Positions 1-13,890 of a stretch of 64,000 bases of DNA are shown piece after piece. The stretch is taken from positions 132,424,047 through 132,488,046 of the forward strand of contig OZ023269.1 in assembly GCA_964006375.1 (NCBI GenBank), given 5' to 3'. Each line of letters starts with the position of its first letter. Positions within the stretch are counted from its first letter, which is position 1. The notes under the pieces are model-generated. The model did no database searches and was not told where the DNA came from. It saw only the letters and a list, made by a program, of their open reading frames with translations. This DNA is from Tillus elongatus. Lineage: Eukaryota > Arthropoda > Insecta > Coleoptera > Cleridae. The translations under genes were made by a program, and so were the position numbers.

Positions 1-2612
1 CCAGATGTGGGAGCAGTATCCGAGGTTTGGCCTTATTTGTGAAGTATATAAGGTATAGAGACTAGCTGATGAAAAGTATTTGCGAGCCGGGAAGAGGAAA
101 CCTAATTTCTTAGCAGCCACTTCTGCAATTGATGTGACATGTTGGTGCCAATTGAGATTTCGATCCACAAAAATGCCGACGACTGAAAAGGACTCATTAC
201 TTTGAATAACTTGGTTCTTCATTGTGGGGGATCTAGGGCTGGTGTATCTCTTATGAGAAAGAAAGCAAGACTGAGATTTGGTGGGGTTAAATTGTACAAG
301 ATTTTTACTTCCCCAGTCTAATATTTTCTGGAGATCCACGGAGACAGAACCCTTCATGAGTCTGCGATCCTCGTCTAATTGGGCTAAAGAGACAGGCTTC
401 AAATATTGTATATTTGAGTGGAGGATGCTGTCGTCCGCGTAACTGTGAACTGGGTTGGATGTGCTGCAGAGGAGGTCATTGATGTAGAGAAGACAAAAAG
501 TAGGGGCTAAAGCTGAATCTTGAGAAACTCCTGCATTGATTGGATACAGTTTAGAGGAATGGACATCCACGACAACTGAATTGCTCCGGTTGGAGAGGAA
601 ATTTGCTGTCCAGGTACAGAGTTTTGATGGTAGGCTATAGGCCGGAAGTTTATTAAGCAGCGCTGCATGCGAGACCTGGTCGAGTGCTTTGGATATGTCT
701 AGGGCGACAATCACCGTGTAGTTCCACAGACTTGTTCCAAGAATGGGTGACAAAGGAAAGGAGGTCGGCAGTTGATCTGCGCTGACGGAGTACATACTGC
801 CTGTCGTGGATTAGACTGTGTTTTTCAAGAAATTTTAGTAATTCGGTGTTTATATACTTTTACATCACTTTAGAGACGACTGAAAGGAGAGAAATAGGCA
901 TATAGTTGCTAGGAAGCGTTTTATGCCTTTATTGTAAGATGTCTGAAACAGACGAGTCAGGAGAGTGGCAAGTTCTGGTGCGCATTTTTTGAGAACAATT
1001 GCTGGGATCTCGTCAAGGCCAGAGGCTTTCCTGGTATTAATAGAAGAGAGCATCTTTCGTAACTTTTTAGTTTTGTAAATGATATCCGTCATTTTATGCG
1101 CGACATTGGGGACTGTTGGTGGTTGAACATTTGGAGGTGGGTTGAAAGTAGAATTGCCGGCGAACAACGAGGCAAAAAGTTCAGCTTTGCCCAGGGCGGT
1201 AGAAACAATTTCATCGCCTGAGACAAGAGGTGGGAACGTGCTCTTGCAGAACTTATTCCCAATAGATTTAGCAAGAGTCCAGAAGGGTTTGCTGCCGTTG
1301 GAGCTTAAGAGGACATTGTTTTTGATGTGGTTATAAAACGAGTTTTTTGCCTCAGAAAGAATGCGGACATAGCGGTTTCTTGCGTCGTTAAATGCTTGAC
1401 GGTTTTCTTGACTGGGATTGTGTAGAAGCGTTTTGTGAGCTTTGACCTTTTCAATTCTGGCCTTGTCACAGGATTTAGAGAACCAGGGCTTTTGAGTGGC
1501 TGATGAGGTTTTCTATGTGCGTGGAATAAATAATTTCATGCCAGCTTGGATAATTTCGGTAACGTTTTGTGAGATATCAGAGGGCCAGGATGAGAGAAGT
1601 AGACAGACGCCCATGGAAATGAGAAAAGTAATCCCGCATTTCGTCCCAGTTTGCGGTGTTGTAGTGCCAAACGATACGTGGGTGTGATGACTGTGTGACC
1701 TCGGGTTGTACTGCGCAGGAAGCAGTGACCATGCCGTGGTCTGAGCGACCAAGTGAGGTGGTGACTGATATCTTATAGCATTCAGGTTTTGTAATAAGAA
1801 GGAGATCCAAGGGATTTGAGCTGTGTGTTGGGATGGGAGGAAAGTAAGTACCATATTGGCTAAAGAATCACTGACTGCAAAGGCCTCCGCTGCTCTCCGT
1901 TGTGGATCGGTTTTTGAATATCCTAGCCATTCCTTATTATGGACATTGAAATCACCAAGAATAGTGAGCTCGGAGGAAGGATATTCAGAAATCAGATGGT
2001 CGGTTTTTTCAGAAAGGTAGTCAAAGAGCTTGACAAAGGTGTTGTCAGAAGGTGAGCGGTAAATGCGACAGATGAATTTAGTTGTAGCCCTGAGAGAGAG
2101 TTTTATCCTTAGTATGCCTTTTCTTCCAGCTTCTAAATTGGGGAGTCTGGTGAAGGGTAGATTGCTACAGACGTATGCGTACACGCCTCCATGCAATCTA
2201 AAGGAAGTAAGGAGCTTATACCCCGGGAAATTAAGGTGATTAGTGGCTGTTTTGGTACTGATTTGGGTTTCGGTGAGGAAGAGGAGTTGGGGCCTATTAG
2301 CCTGGAGGAAATGGTGGACGGAGTTCAGGTTAGAATTTAGACCACATATATTCGAGAAGGATATGTTAAATCTTGATGCCGGCGCCCCCTGCACACCCCT
2401 CTCCCGGAGATCCGAATGGAGAGGTATTTTACGTCCGGAATCTTTTGTACAAGGAGGAGCAATCATCATTTTTGCTGATAAGGGAAAACGACTCATACAC
2501 CAGAACCGGAAACGTCCGTTGGGACATCACCGGCTGCTTGATCTATGGGGTGGTACCTCATCGGGCGTGGAAAAATCCTTTACTATCACGTAAAGGAAAA
2601 TTCCACTACCAC
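1..2612 (-). mobile_element. CR1/Jockey-group LINE, copy 1 (3' part cut by window start), decayed
   Basis: Non-LTR retrotransposon read on the minus strand; its 5' UTR begins near 2612, where the sequence common to copies 2 and 3 starts (a GGTAGGTGGTAGTGG-like 5' end). A 327-codon frame (1513-2496) opens with the apurinic-type endonuclease domain: the TETQIS glutamate motif and GDFNVHNKEW are visible. Against the 931-residue copy at 58.8-61.6 kb, a 10-bp deletion near 1847 shifts the frame, so the SDH motif continues in another frame (1577-1810). RT-coding sequence follows down to position 1 but is broken. This copy is not autonomous. Endonuclease plus RT without RNase H fits the CR1/Jockey group; the clade was not resolved. 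Confidence 0.85.
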
Positions 2613-3199
2613 CTGCTTGACTCTGATTAGTTGCCTCGTACAACAGGCAGGAGTTACCATGGGACTATTCTTTTAGTTAGTCCCCGGGCCCACAGGAGAC
2701 AATTTTCGAGAATTCAATTAATTATCGTTTCGGGACATACTGTATAGCTACACAGATAAATATAGTTGTGGCAACATATATATTACATCACACATATACC
2801 TCTAGTTATAAGTTCAGATAAATAGTGAAATTGTTTTGCGAAATGACAACCTTCCCGCAAATACATATGTAATAGGTACCTACCATCTAATTTTATCAAT
2901 TCTGAAACCACACTGGTTGAGTTTATAGTGCATTGTGGTTGAAAGTCATTTTTAATTAATTACATGAAAATAACATCACTGTTGTAACCACACAGTCGAT
3001 AAATCTATTTAATATCGATACCTTTCGAATCAGCTTGTCCCATTTGGCCTAACTTTGAATATTATCATTTTTTAAATTCGGTCGAAATTTTTCCACGAAA
3101 AAAAAGGTTAGTATGCAGAAGGTTTAATTTTTGTCATGGTGGTTGCAAAATAATGTTAATTGTTTGTTATTTAATCTTATATTTAACTTTTTTCTTACA
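2613..3199. other. AT-rich sequence without recognised gene
   Basis: Between the 5' end of LINE copy 1 and the first block of the TA-core repeat family. No coding motif, TIR or RNA gene was recognised on either strand. Confidence 0.4.
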
Positions 3200-3961
<762 letters not shown>

Positions 3962-3998
3962 TTTGATAAATAACACTATTACCGTCACAAAAATTTAA

Positions 3999-4001
<3 letters not shown>

Positions 4002-4083
<82 letters not shown>

Positions 4084-4100
4084 TGTATGTATGTATGTAT
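4002..4100. repeat. (TA)n then (GTAT)n compound microsatellite
   Basis: TA units at 4002-4056 change to GTAT units at 4057-4100, directly before the C block of the TA-core repeat. The same TA-to-GTAT transition on the same side occurs at 34228-34247, so the compound structure is inherited with the repeat. Confidence 0.97.
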
Positions 4101-4594
4101 CACACTGATAACTCGAAAAATAATGGGCCGATTTTGATAAAATTTTGCAAGTATTTTCCTTTTGTAAGTGGCTTGCATAAGTTAATTTGCTATGAAAATC
4201 GGACCAGCTTTTCCGGAAAAATTTTGAGGTTTCTTTGGAAAAAAAAAATCTCGAAAAGTAAAAAGCTATGGTAACCAAATTTGGCAGGTAAGTTTACGAT
4301 ATAAAAAGTAAACTATACACCAAAATTTAGATTTCTATCTTATAAGGAAAAAAGTTATAGTAAAATATTTAGTGCCAGATCATTTCTAAGAAAATTCGGT
4401 ACAATAACGCACGTCCAGACTTTTTGGGAGTTTTGTCTAAAAGCTTATTTGATGAAATATGGTACATTGTTTCTAATATATAGGTTATACTGGTATCCAA
4501 ATTGATGCCTATTTTCATTAAAAAGACATATTTGCTATTAAAAACATTTTTATAAAAATTCACTAACATAACGCACTTGCTGCGTTCAGACTTT
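4101..4594 (+). repeat. TA-core repeat family, C block to D end
   Basis: Begins with the C signature (GATAACTCGAAAAATAATGG, GCCGATTTTGAT) and ends with the D stem-loop AACGCACTTGCTGCGT at about 4568-4590, after which similarity to other copies stops. Non-coding. Confidence 0.75.
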
Positions 4595-5470
4595 TATTTT
4601 ATTTTTATTCCAAATAATAATGATGCACTTATGTTTCTGTGACCTACATGTTTTATAAATTATAAAAGGACATGATTTATTAATTTGTCGAGAAACAAAC
4701 AATAGACAATATGAAGATCGATCACTTCTGGTGTAGCGAATATTATATCAAGACCATTGGCGAAACGTTGTAGTGAAGACAGTCTGCTCATCTTCAATAT
4801 CTTTTATCCTTGTCCATCTCGAAGTGTTGTCGGTGTTTGCAAGTGATCTTTGATCTTTAGTTGGAGAGTGTTCAAGTGCTTCAATTCGCAAGTGGTCAGA
4901 TGGAAGACTGTTGACCAGACACCGAACCAGCGAACCAAAGAAGCATACAGGGTCAAGAAGATTTCGATTGCATCAACTTGATGATACTGACTTCTGCTGT
5001 TTTCTTAATAGCTACTGCATTAAACCTTTCAGACCACTTTAAATAGGTCACGACACTTTATTTGTTTGTTTTATTGTACAGCCGGCCTCAAAAGTTTTGT
5101 ACTTGTAACTGGTTATTACCAGTGCCCATATGTCGATTACTATCAGTCGTAGCAATAAACATATAATAGTGGGGATATTTGATAAACATTCATAAAAATT
5201 ATGATTTATTGATCTACATTAATATCTTTGCAAAAAAAAATCATTATCATTTACTTTTACACTTGGTGTCTACAGTTTTCGTGTGTTCCGTTTTTAATTG
5301 AATACCCTTTATTAATGTTTGCAATAAATTCGTTGAAAATTCAATAAACAACTTTTGAGAGAAACTTTCCCACCCGCCAAATTCGGTTTTTAGTTGCGCA
5401 GTTGTTATAAGATAATCATTCATACATACGAAATCATTTGTGTATGACGTATGACGTCATCGATACATTT
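4595..5470. other. Unclassified sequence between repeat and LINE copy 2
   Basis: No gene recognised. A short stretch near 4755 (GGCGAAACGTTG) recalls the end of Penelope hammerhead motifs but has no supporting stem. Confidence 0.35.
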
Positions 5471-8450
5471 GGTAGGTGGTAGTGGATTTTTCCTTTACGT
5501 GAAGGATTTTTTTCACGCCCGAGGAGGTACCACCCTTTACATTAAGGGGCCAGTGAAGTCCCAGCGGACTTTTCCGGTCCTGGTGTATGAGTCGGTTTCC
5601 CTTATAAACAAAAATGATGATGGCTCCTCCTTGTACAAAAGATTCCTGAGATAAAATAACCCCCCCCCCCCATTCAGATCTCCGGGAGAGGGGTGTGCAG
5701 GGGGCGCCGGCATCAAGATTTAACATATCCTTCTCGAATATATGTGGTCTAAATTCTAACCTGAACTCCGTCCACCATTTCCTCCAGGATAATAGGCCCC
5801 AACTGCTCTTTCTCACCGAAACCCAAATCAGTGCCAAAACAGCCACTAATCACCTTAATTTCCCGGGATATGAGCTCCTTACTTCCTTTAGATTGCATGG
5901 TAGTGTGTGCGCAAACGTTCGTAGCAATCTACCCTGCACCAGACTCCCCAAGTTGAAAATTGGAAGAAAAGACATACTAAGGATAAAACTCTCTCTCAGG
6001 GCTGCAACTAAATTCATCTGTCGCATTTACCGCTCACCTTCTGACAACAACTTTGTGCAGCTCTTTGACTACCTTTCTGAAAAAACCGACCATCTGATTT
6101 CTGAATATCCTTCCTCCGAGGTCACTATTCTTGGTGACTTCAATGTCCATAATAAGGAATAGCTAGGATCTTCAAAAACCGATCCACAAGGGAGAGCAGC
6201 GGAGGCCTTTGCAGTCAGCAATTCTTTGGCCAATATGGTTCAGCAACCTAGTTACTTTCCTCGCATCCCAACACAGAGCTCAAATCCCTTAAATCTCCTT
6301 CTTACTACAAAACCTAAATGCTATAAGACATCAGTGACTGCCTCCCTTGGTCGCTCAGACCACGACATGGTCACTGCCTCCTGCGCAATGCAACCCGAGG
6401 TTACATAGTCATTACACCCACGTATCGTTTGGCACTACAACTTCGCGAACTGGGACGAAATGCGAGATTACTTTTCCTCATTTCCATGGGCGTCTGTCTG
6501 CTTTTCTCATCCTGACCGATCTGATATCTCACAAAACGTCACCAAAATTATCCAAGCTGGCATGGAATTATCTATTCCACGTACACAGAAAACCTCTGCA
6601 TCCACTCAAAAGCCCTGGTTCTCTAAATCATGTTAAAAGCTTTTACACAATCCCAGTCAAGAAAACCGTCAAGCATTTAACGACGCAAGAAACCGCAATG
6701 TCCGCATTCTTTCTAAGGCAAAAAACTCGTTTAATAACCACATCAAAAACAAAGTCCTCTTAAGCTCCAGCGGCAGCAAACCCTTCTGGACTATTGCTAA
6801 ATCTATTGGGAATAATTTCTGTAAGAGCACGTTCCCACCTCTTGAAATTGCTTTTACCGTCCTGGGCAAGGTTAAACATTTTGCCTCGTTGTTCGCCGGA
6901 AATTCTACTCTTAACCCAGCTCCAAATGTTCAACCATCAACAGTCTGATATTATTCTCAAAGCTAAAAAGGCACGAAAGATGCTCTCTTCTCTTAATGCC
7001 AGGAAAGTCTTGACGAGATCCCAGCAATTGTTCTCAAAAAATGCGCACCAGAACTTGCTCCTGTCCTGACTCGATTGATTTAGACATCTTATAATAGAGG
7101 CATATTCCCTAGTAACTGGAAAACTGCTCAAGTACAACTCGTCCCCAAAAAAGGATCCAAAGCGCTACCTAGCAACTACAGGCCTATTTTCCTCCTTTCA
7201 GTCGTCTCTAAAGTGATGGAAAAGTATATAAACACCGAATTAAATTTCTTGAAAAACACAGTCTAATCCACGACAGGCAGTATGGATTCCGTTAGCGTAG
7301 ATCAAATGCCGACCTCCTTTCCTTTGTCACCCATTCTTGGAGCAAGTCTGTAGAACTACACGGTAAATCCCAGATTGTCGCTATAGACATATCCAAAGCA
7401 TTCGACCAGGTCTGGTACACCGCGCTGCTTAATAAACTTCCGGCCTATGGCCTTCCACCAAAACTCTGTACAGCAAATTTCCTTTCCAACCCGAGCATTT
7501 CTGTTGTCGTGGATGGCCATTTCTCTAAACTGTAACCAATTAATGCAGGAGTTCCTCAAGGTTCAGCTTGAGCCCCTACTTTGTTTCTTCTCCACACCAA
7601 TGACCTCTTCTTTAGCACTACCAACCCAGTTCACAGTTAGATCGGATGACAGCACCCTCCACTCAAATATACAATATTCTAAGCCTGTCTCTTTATCCCA
7701 ATTAGATGAGGATCGCAGACTCGTGGAGAGTTCTGTCGCTGTAGATCTCCAAAAAATATTAGACAGGGGAAGTTGAAATCTTGTACAATTCAATTCCACC
7801 AAATCTCAGCCTTGCTTTCTATCTCATAAGAGATACACCAGCCCTAGACCCATCACAATGAACAACCAAGTTATTCAAAGTAATGAGTCCTTTTCATTTG
7901 TTGGCATTTCTGTGGATCGAAATCTCAATTGGCACCAACATGTCACATCAATTGCAGAAGCGGCTGCTGATAAATTAGGTTTCCTCTTCCGGGCTCGCAA
8001 ATACTTTTCACCAGCTAATCTCAATACCTTATGTACTTCACAAATAGGCCAAACCTCGAACACTGTCCCAGATCTGGGGTGACGCTGTCGCTTCTACACT
8101 CGCTATCCTGGACTCTATTCAGAAGAGAGCTATACGTCTCATCAGTGACCCTACCCTCGCCCATAGGATACCCTCCCTTGGCCACCGACGTGCTGTTGGT
8201 GACCCCTCTCTGTCTCTCTTTTATAGATAGCTGCAGGGGCACTGCTCAGAGGCGCTTTCTTCCATAGTTCCTCCACCTGCTGCTCCAACAGATCTACCAG
8301 GGGAACAGAGCGAATGCACCCTTTTACTGTCCAAGTCACCAGACATAGAACATCTTGTTATGCCCGCTCTTTTGTCCCGAGGACTTCCAAGTTGTGGAAT
8401 TCCTTGCCGGCACATGTTTTTCCTTCTCCTCCGAACCTCCAAACCTTCAA

Positions 8451-8451
<1 letters not shown>
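5471..8451 (+). mobile_element. CR1/Jockey-group LINE, copy 2, decayed, ending in (TA)n
   Basis: Starts at the family 5' end (TGGTAGGTGGTAGTGG) with a roughly 220-bp 5' UTR holding a C homopolymer near 5660. The endonuclease frame (5695-6162) is 155 codons long and stops at TAG at 6160, where the intact relative has Trp in NKEWLG. SDHDMV appears at 6226-6408. RT fragments follow with several stops and frameshifts (7381 region, SKAFDQVW; 7550 region, GVPQGSA). The C-terminal part is recognisable to about 8450, where similarity stops and a (TA)n array begins. The normal C terminus and 3' UTR are missing. Confidence 0.85.

Positions 8452-8528
<77 letters not shown>
8452..8528. repeat. (TA)n microsatellite, about 77 bp
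   Basis: Pure TA array joined directly to the truncated 3' end of LINE copy 2. Confidence 0.98.
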
Positions 8529-8531
<3 letters not shown>

Positions 8532-9734
8532 CACATCACTCGAGTTAGTCTGTCAAGTTAGTTCCGGTTGGCATCGCACCATTCAGAATGCCAAAAGTAC
8601 TGGCAAAGCGCATCAATTTAGGGCAGTGAACTGATTTTATTATTATTTTTATTCGAATGTATCATTATCAATAATCATTCTACCTGGAAGACTGAAGCAT
8701 CTCGTGTTAAATTTTCAGCTCTATTAGGTATAACATATTTCATAGATTTGCTAAAACAAAAACTAGCGTGAAATTTTAAAATTCCTGTAGGATTAAGTCT
8801 GCCTATCCTAATCTTTAAAGTGTAGAACTGAGTTCTGTAATCCGGTGTTAACCAGACTGCATAACTATAAATCAACAGATTTGTTTTAAGCGTTATCACC
8901 TTTAATTGGAGACGAAAATAATTTAACTTGACGTAATGCAAAAATAGCATGCAAGTTAAATATGTGTAAACAGTTTTCAGATTGATTTGAAGTTGTGTGT
9001 GTGTGTGTGTGTGTGTGTTGTCTTGTTTCATGGCTGCGGTTGTCAGACCATTCGCACATTTTTTCCGGCTTTATTTGATGTTAAAATCGACAATTTTGCA
9101 AATTTGCACTTCCTACAAAGATTCGAGCGGTAAAATAACTAATGTCTTAACTGTCAGCTCAAATTTGGAGGCTCAGGGCCGACTTTGATAAATATTATTG
9201 TAAAACAAAGTGTAATATTGACCACATCATATGTGTAAAATAGTTTACGAGTAAGTTATTTTAAAGGCAGTACACCTCTCAGGTATCAAATTGGAACAAG
9301 AGGAAGTTGTTATAATGCTGCAGCTGTAGAAGCTGTTTAAGAGTTCAGAATCAAGAATGATGACAAAATTAAAAACGCATAACCGTTACGTAATAAAAGT
9401 ATCTCACATTAACTGATTCAGATTCTTCTCCTCTTCTCTTGCCCATTTAAATTATTCCCTATGGCTTCTATAACTTACGAATGTTTAAATGCGGTTATAA
9501 AAATTTCTAAATCCAGTTAACATAAAGCTGCGTCTACGTCTACGCTTATGAACTATATAATGTGTCGAAAACTAGATCAGAATCCATTACTATCGCCATT
9601 AACATTTGTATCAAGAAAATGGTTGTCCAATAACGTTGTAGGAACCTAAATGATCTACTCATATCTACAAAAAATTACCCGAAGAAATCGAAAATTCAAT
9701 CTCATCATTTTAGTTAATTTTCTTTACAAAAATT
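8529..9734. other. Unclassified region with (GT)n
   Basis: Contains a (TG)n tract at about 8994-9019. The segment 8529-8660 ends in GATTTTATTATTATTTTTATT, which resembles a LINE 3' tail, but its element was not identified. No gene was recognised. Confidence 0.4.
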
Positions 9735-9832
9735 CACTAATGAGGAGACCCCGACTTTTGAATTTTGAAACAATTTCTTCAAATGAGCGTGAACCAGCCC
9801 CTCTAGAACCCATATCCAGGGTCAGTTTCAAT

Positions 9833-9835
<3 letters not shown>
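9735..9835 (+). repeat. TA-core repeat family, A end
   Basis: Carries the CACTAATGAGGAGACCCCGAC and CCATATCCAGGGTCAGTTTC signatures and leads into (TA)n. Confidence 0.75.
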
Positions 9836-9890
<55 letters not shown>

Positions 9891-9910
9891 ATATATATAT
9901 ATATATATAT

Positions 9911-9911
<1 letters not shown>
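9836..9911. repeat. (TA)n microsatellite, about 76 bp
   Basis: TA array with one small interruption near 9888. Its right edge is the outer end of the large palindrome. Confidence 0.97.
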
Positions 9912-10540
<629 letters not shown>

Positions 10541-11660
10541 TTACCAATAAAAATCGGAGTGAAAATCGGAATCGGAATGCAAATGACGTAAGCAGAGACA
10601 TTTTTGTTTATATTATTTAATGAAAAAATCGAAATGCTGTATACAGGCGCTCTCAAATAGTGATTGAATAAAAAAAAAATCGCTGCTCAATTGTTTCAAA
10701 TAGAACAGCCTGTATTTTGTGTTTCAGAAGTGAAGGGCATGGTATTAAATGTTTCATAAGTTATTAAAAAAATGTTTCCGGATTTTTGTTAAAAAATGGT
10801 TGTAATTTTTCATGCAAAAGCTTTTTGGGAGTTTTGTCGAAAAGCTTATTTGATGAAATATGGTAGGTACATTGTTTTCATTAAAAAAGTCTGGACACAG
10901 CAAGTGCGTTATAGAAGTGAATTTTCATAAAAATATTTTTAATAGCAAATATGTCTCTTTAATGCAAGCATGCATCAATTTGGTCACCGGTATAACCTAT
11001 TAGTAGAAAAAATGTACCATATTTTCTCAAAATAACTTATTGTTTGAAAAAGTACAAAAATTTTCCGAAAATAAACTTAAAATATTTCCGAGAACACTCG
11101 TTTCCTAGCCAATGAACCTTAGGTTAATAGCAAATTGAGTTATTGAATTTGGAAGCATTTAATGAAAATTCGCTACCAAGACGCACTTACTGCGTCACAA
11201 TTTTTTTAGAAACATGCATCATATTTCGATGAAAAATGAAGAAATGCAATAAGGAGTGATAAAAAAATGTAGGTATCACCAGCGACTTATGGGCCACCCT
11301 CTGATTGCCAAAATAATTTTATAAGATGCAGCTCAAGACACCTATAAGCAAAAAGCATCATAGAAAGGGTCTATTTGAAATTAATTTTCTGCAAATATTT
11401 TAGTAAAATGAAGGGAAATGATGGTTGAAGTTGACACTTAAGGATTTGCAGAACACTCTTTACATAATCCGTATTTCTTTCAGGTTATTTGCTTAAATTT
11501 TGCCAATATTGACACAGATCTAGGAGCTTGTTAGTCATTTCGTGTCGTATTTTCTTAAGAAAGTTCACTAAAAAAAAGACAAACTTGCATTTAAAACATT
11601 TCAATGAAAATTCACTACCATAACACACTTGCTGCGTCCAGACTTTTAAAATTTGTTCTT
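10541..11660. repeat. TA-core repeat family, rearranged blocks
   Basis: Continues the block shared with 3200-3560. It then carries D-type stem-loops near 10890 (ACACAGCAAGTGCGT), 11176 (ACGCACTTACTGCGT) and 11620 (ACACACTTGCTGCGT). The segment 10990-11500 matches 43640-44170 and the reverse of 34560-35220. Several units appear joined here. Non-coding. Confidence 0.65.
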
Positions 11661-11981
11661 GCATGGGGCAATATCAATGTTTAGCTATCGTGAAGGTAGG
11701 TATACAAATAGTGCCTTAGATATTAAATCGTTAATTAAAATCTAAAACTGAATACACTGAGAATTAATTATAATCAGTTTAAAGAATCCCACAGTTATTT
11801 TACTGCTTCTTTTCATTACTGTATAAAGTTAAAACAATAGAAGAAAACAATGCGTTGTTAGAGTTTTCTCACGGATATTGAGTACACCATATTAAAGTAA
11901 ATACCACGTATTGTGGATTGAACTTTTATGTAGGGTCAACGTTTTATACTTATAAGTACATTCTTAACTTTAACGAAGGTA
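11661..11981. other. AT-rich spacer, nothing recognised
   Basis: Lies between a D end and the A end of the next repeat unit. No coding or RNA signature seen. Confidence 0.4.
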
Positions 11982-12056
11982 TTAGTGAATTTTCTTTAAA
12001 AAAAATCACTATTGAGGAGATCCCGACTTTACAATTTAAAAAATTTTTCAGTTTCG

Positions 12057-12191
<135 letters not shown>

Positions 12192-12363
12192 TATCACACT
12201 GATAACTCAAAAAATAATGGGCCGATTTTGATTAAATTTGGTGAATACCTTCCTTTTGCAAGTGGCTTGGATAAGTCTGTTAGCCAGGAAAATCGGCCAT
12301 GGTTTTCCTGGAAAATTATGTGTTTCCTTTCAAAAAAAATTATATCTCCGGAAATAATAAAGT

Positions 12364-12375
12364 AAGGGCAACCAA
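12364..12375 (+). repeat. Target-site duplication, 5' copy (12 bp)
   Basis: AAGGGCAACCAA here recurs at 17615-17626 after the A-tail of the LINE. The exact length is uncertain by up to two A residues because of the A-tail. Confidence 0.85.
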
Positions 12376-12732
12376 GGGGTTAAGGAGTCGCGGGCCAAAG
12401 GACTCCAGGGGGCAAGCTGGGGAAGTGGAAATAACAACATAAACTCCCGATGAAGCTTTCCCCAAGACCGTCATGCGCGGTAAAAATCCGCATCCTGCAC
12501 GAGGTGACCCTGCTAATAACTAAACATGACGGATCTAGACAAGGAGGTCGAACTAAACTCCCCCAATCTACGGTGTCACGTGACCCGTGCCTATGGATGG
12601 ATGGCACCAGGGCGATGGTGTCGTGAACGGAACCTCTGGAGTACCAGGCAACCCTCCAGAGTAACCCGCCTTGCACCACACAGGGGGTTCTGATGGTGTG
12701 GACAGTATTTCCCCCATTCTCGTGGGAACAAC

Positions 12733-13890
12733 ATGAAGATTATAAATACATATAAAACCAAAACCAATGAGGCTCGAGGAGTGGCTCCGGCTACAGACTT
12801 GAGCCTTGAGTCTATCCCGGAAACGGAGACGAGCCAGGGTGCGGCAGCGGACTCTGGAGGTCCCACGACCGGCGTAGATACGGGGGATCAGGGGGTAGCT
12901 TCGGCCAGAGACCTGTCCCCGACACCCAAGCTGGAGGCTGGGTCCCACCGGAGGGCGGCGAGCTCCGCGGACTCCGGGGGCCCCTCCACCAGTGCGGACT
13001 CTACTGTTAGAGTAGAGGGACTGCCCCGGCAGTCCAAGCGTCTTTCCGGGGCGCAAAGAAAGAAGCTCCGGAGGGCGCAAAAAATGGCGGCCGGGACCTG
13101 GACGGTCGAGAAACCTGTAAAGGCGCAAGAGGGGAGTGCGGGTCAGAAGAGGACGCGCTCGAACTCTAGCACGCCCACTACAGACAGACGTTCCAAAAGG
13201 GCCAGGGTGCCTGTAAAGGCGCAAGAGGAGAGTGCGAGTCGGAAGACGCCGCGCTCTGGCTCTAGCACGCCTACTACAGACAGACCTCCCAAAGGAACTA
13301 AGGCCGGAACACCGGCGCAGACTGGCTCTTACAGGGAGGCTGCGGAGGGCCTCGGGATGGCGGTGATTGACAGACGCCATCCTGAGGTCACGCTAGACCA
13401 GGGGAAGGCGGACCTGATCCAGGCTGCGGTGGTAGCTGCAGTGGACTCTCTTCAGGAAGGGGAGAGACCGCCTCAGTTCCACCGGACGCGCCTGACGGGG
13501 GGCATCCTCTGGATAACCTGTGCCGGCCCGCAGTCGCGGGACTGGCTGCGGAAAACGATCGGGGGCCTCGGTCAGATTTGGGAGGGGGCGGACTTGACAG
13601 CCGTCGAGCCCAAGGAACTCCCAAAGAGACGCAAGGTCCTCGTACGGATCCCTGACACCGTCCCGCAGGAGACGGTGATCAGCAGACTTAAGATCCAGAA
13701 CCCTGAACTGGGGACGCAACACTGGTCGGTTCTAAGCAGGAAGGCAGAGGAGAAAGGACAGACGCTCGCCTTCTCGATCGACCCGACATCTTACAGAGCC
13801 CTTGAAGGAACCTCCTTCAAGGCATTCTGGGGCATGGGAAGGGTTAGCTTCCGCCCACTGGGAAAGCAATTAAGGGTTAATGGGACTTAG
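12733..13890 (+). CDS. LINE ORF1 (Gag-like, DUF4780-like)
   Basis: 385 residues. The first ~200 residues are low-complexity, rich in Ser, Thr, Lys and Arg, with a basic stretch near residues 95-120. They contain a 32-residue tandem duplication (96-bp period from 13114 and 13210; PVKAQE...SSTPTTDR). Residues ~215-385 look like the DUF4780-type domain seen in ORF1 of insect R1/LOA elements (QAAVVAAVDSL, WITCAGPQSRDWL, GLGQIWEGADL). No CCHC zinc knuckle is visible, unlike many LINE ORF1 proteins. ORF1 proteins of this group bind element RNA in ribonucleoprotein particles. Start chosen as the first ATG of the frame. Its stop overlaps the ORF2 start by 11 nt, suggesting coupled reinitiation. Confidence 0.88.
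   Translation: MKIINTYKTKTNEARGVAPATDLSLESIPETETSQGAAADSGGPTTGVDTGDQGVASARDLSPTPKLEAGSHRRAASSADSGGPSTSADSTVRVEGLPRQSKRLSGAQRKKLRRAQKMAAGTWTVEKPVKAQEGSAGQKRTRSNSSTPTTDRRSKRARVPVKAQEESASRKTPRSGSSTPTTDRPPKGTKAGTPAQTGSYREAAEGLGMAVIDRRHPEVTLDQGKADLIQAAVVAAVDSLQEGERPPQFHRTRLTGGILWITCAGPQSRDWLRKTIGGLGQIWEGADLTAVEPKELPKRRKVLVRIPDTVPQETVISRLKIQNPELGTQHWSVLSRKAEEKGQTLAFSIDPTSYRALEGTSFKAFWGMGRVSFRPLGKQLRVNGT

Noticed and set aside
4740..4775. Possible hammerhead-like GGCGAAACGTTG
   Set aside because: No stem II and no CUGAUGA upstream; too short to support.
8997..9019. CRISPR-like or other regularly spaced arrays
   Set aside because: All short repeats seen are simple microsatellites or dispersed transposon pieces; a eukaryotic context makes CRISPR irrelevant.
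12568..13380. 270-codon minus-strand frame opposite LINE ORF1
   Set aside because: Antisense shadow of a GC-rich coding region; no domain recognised.
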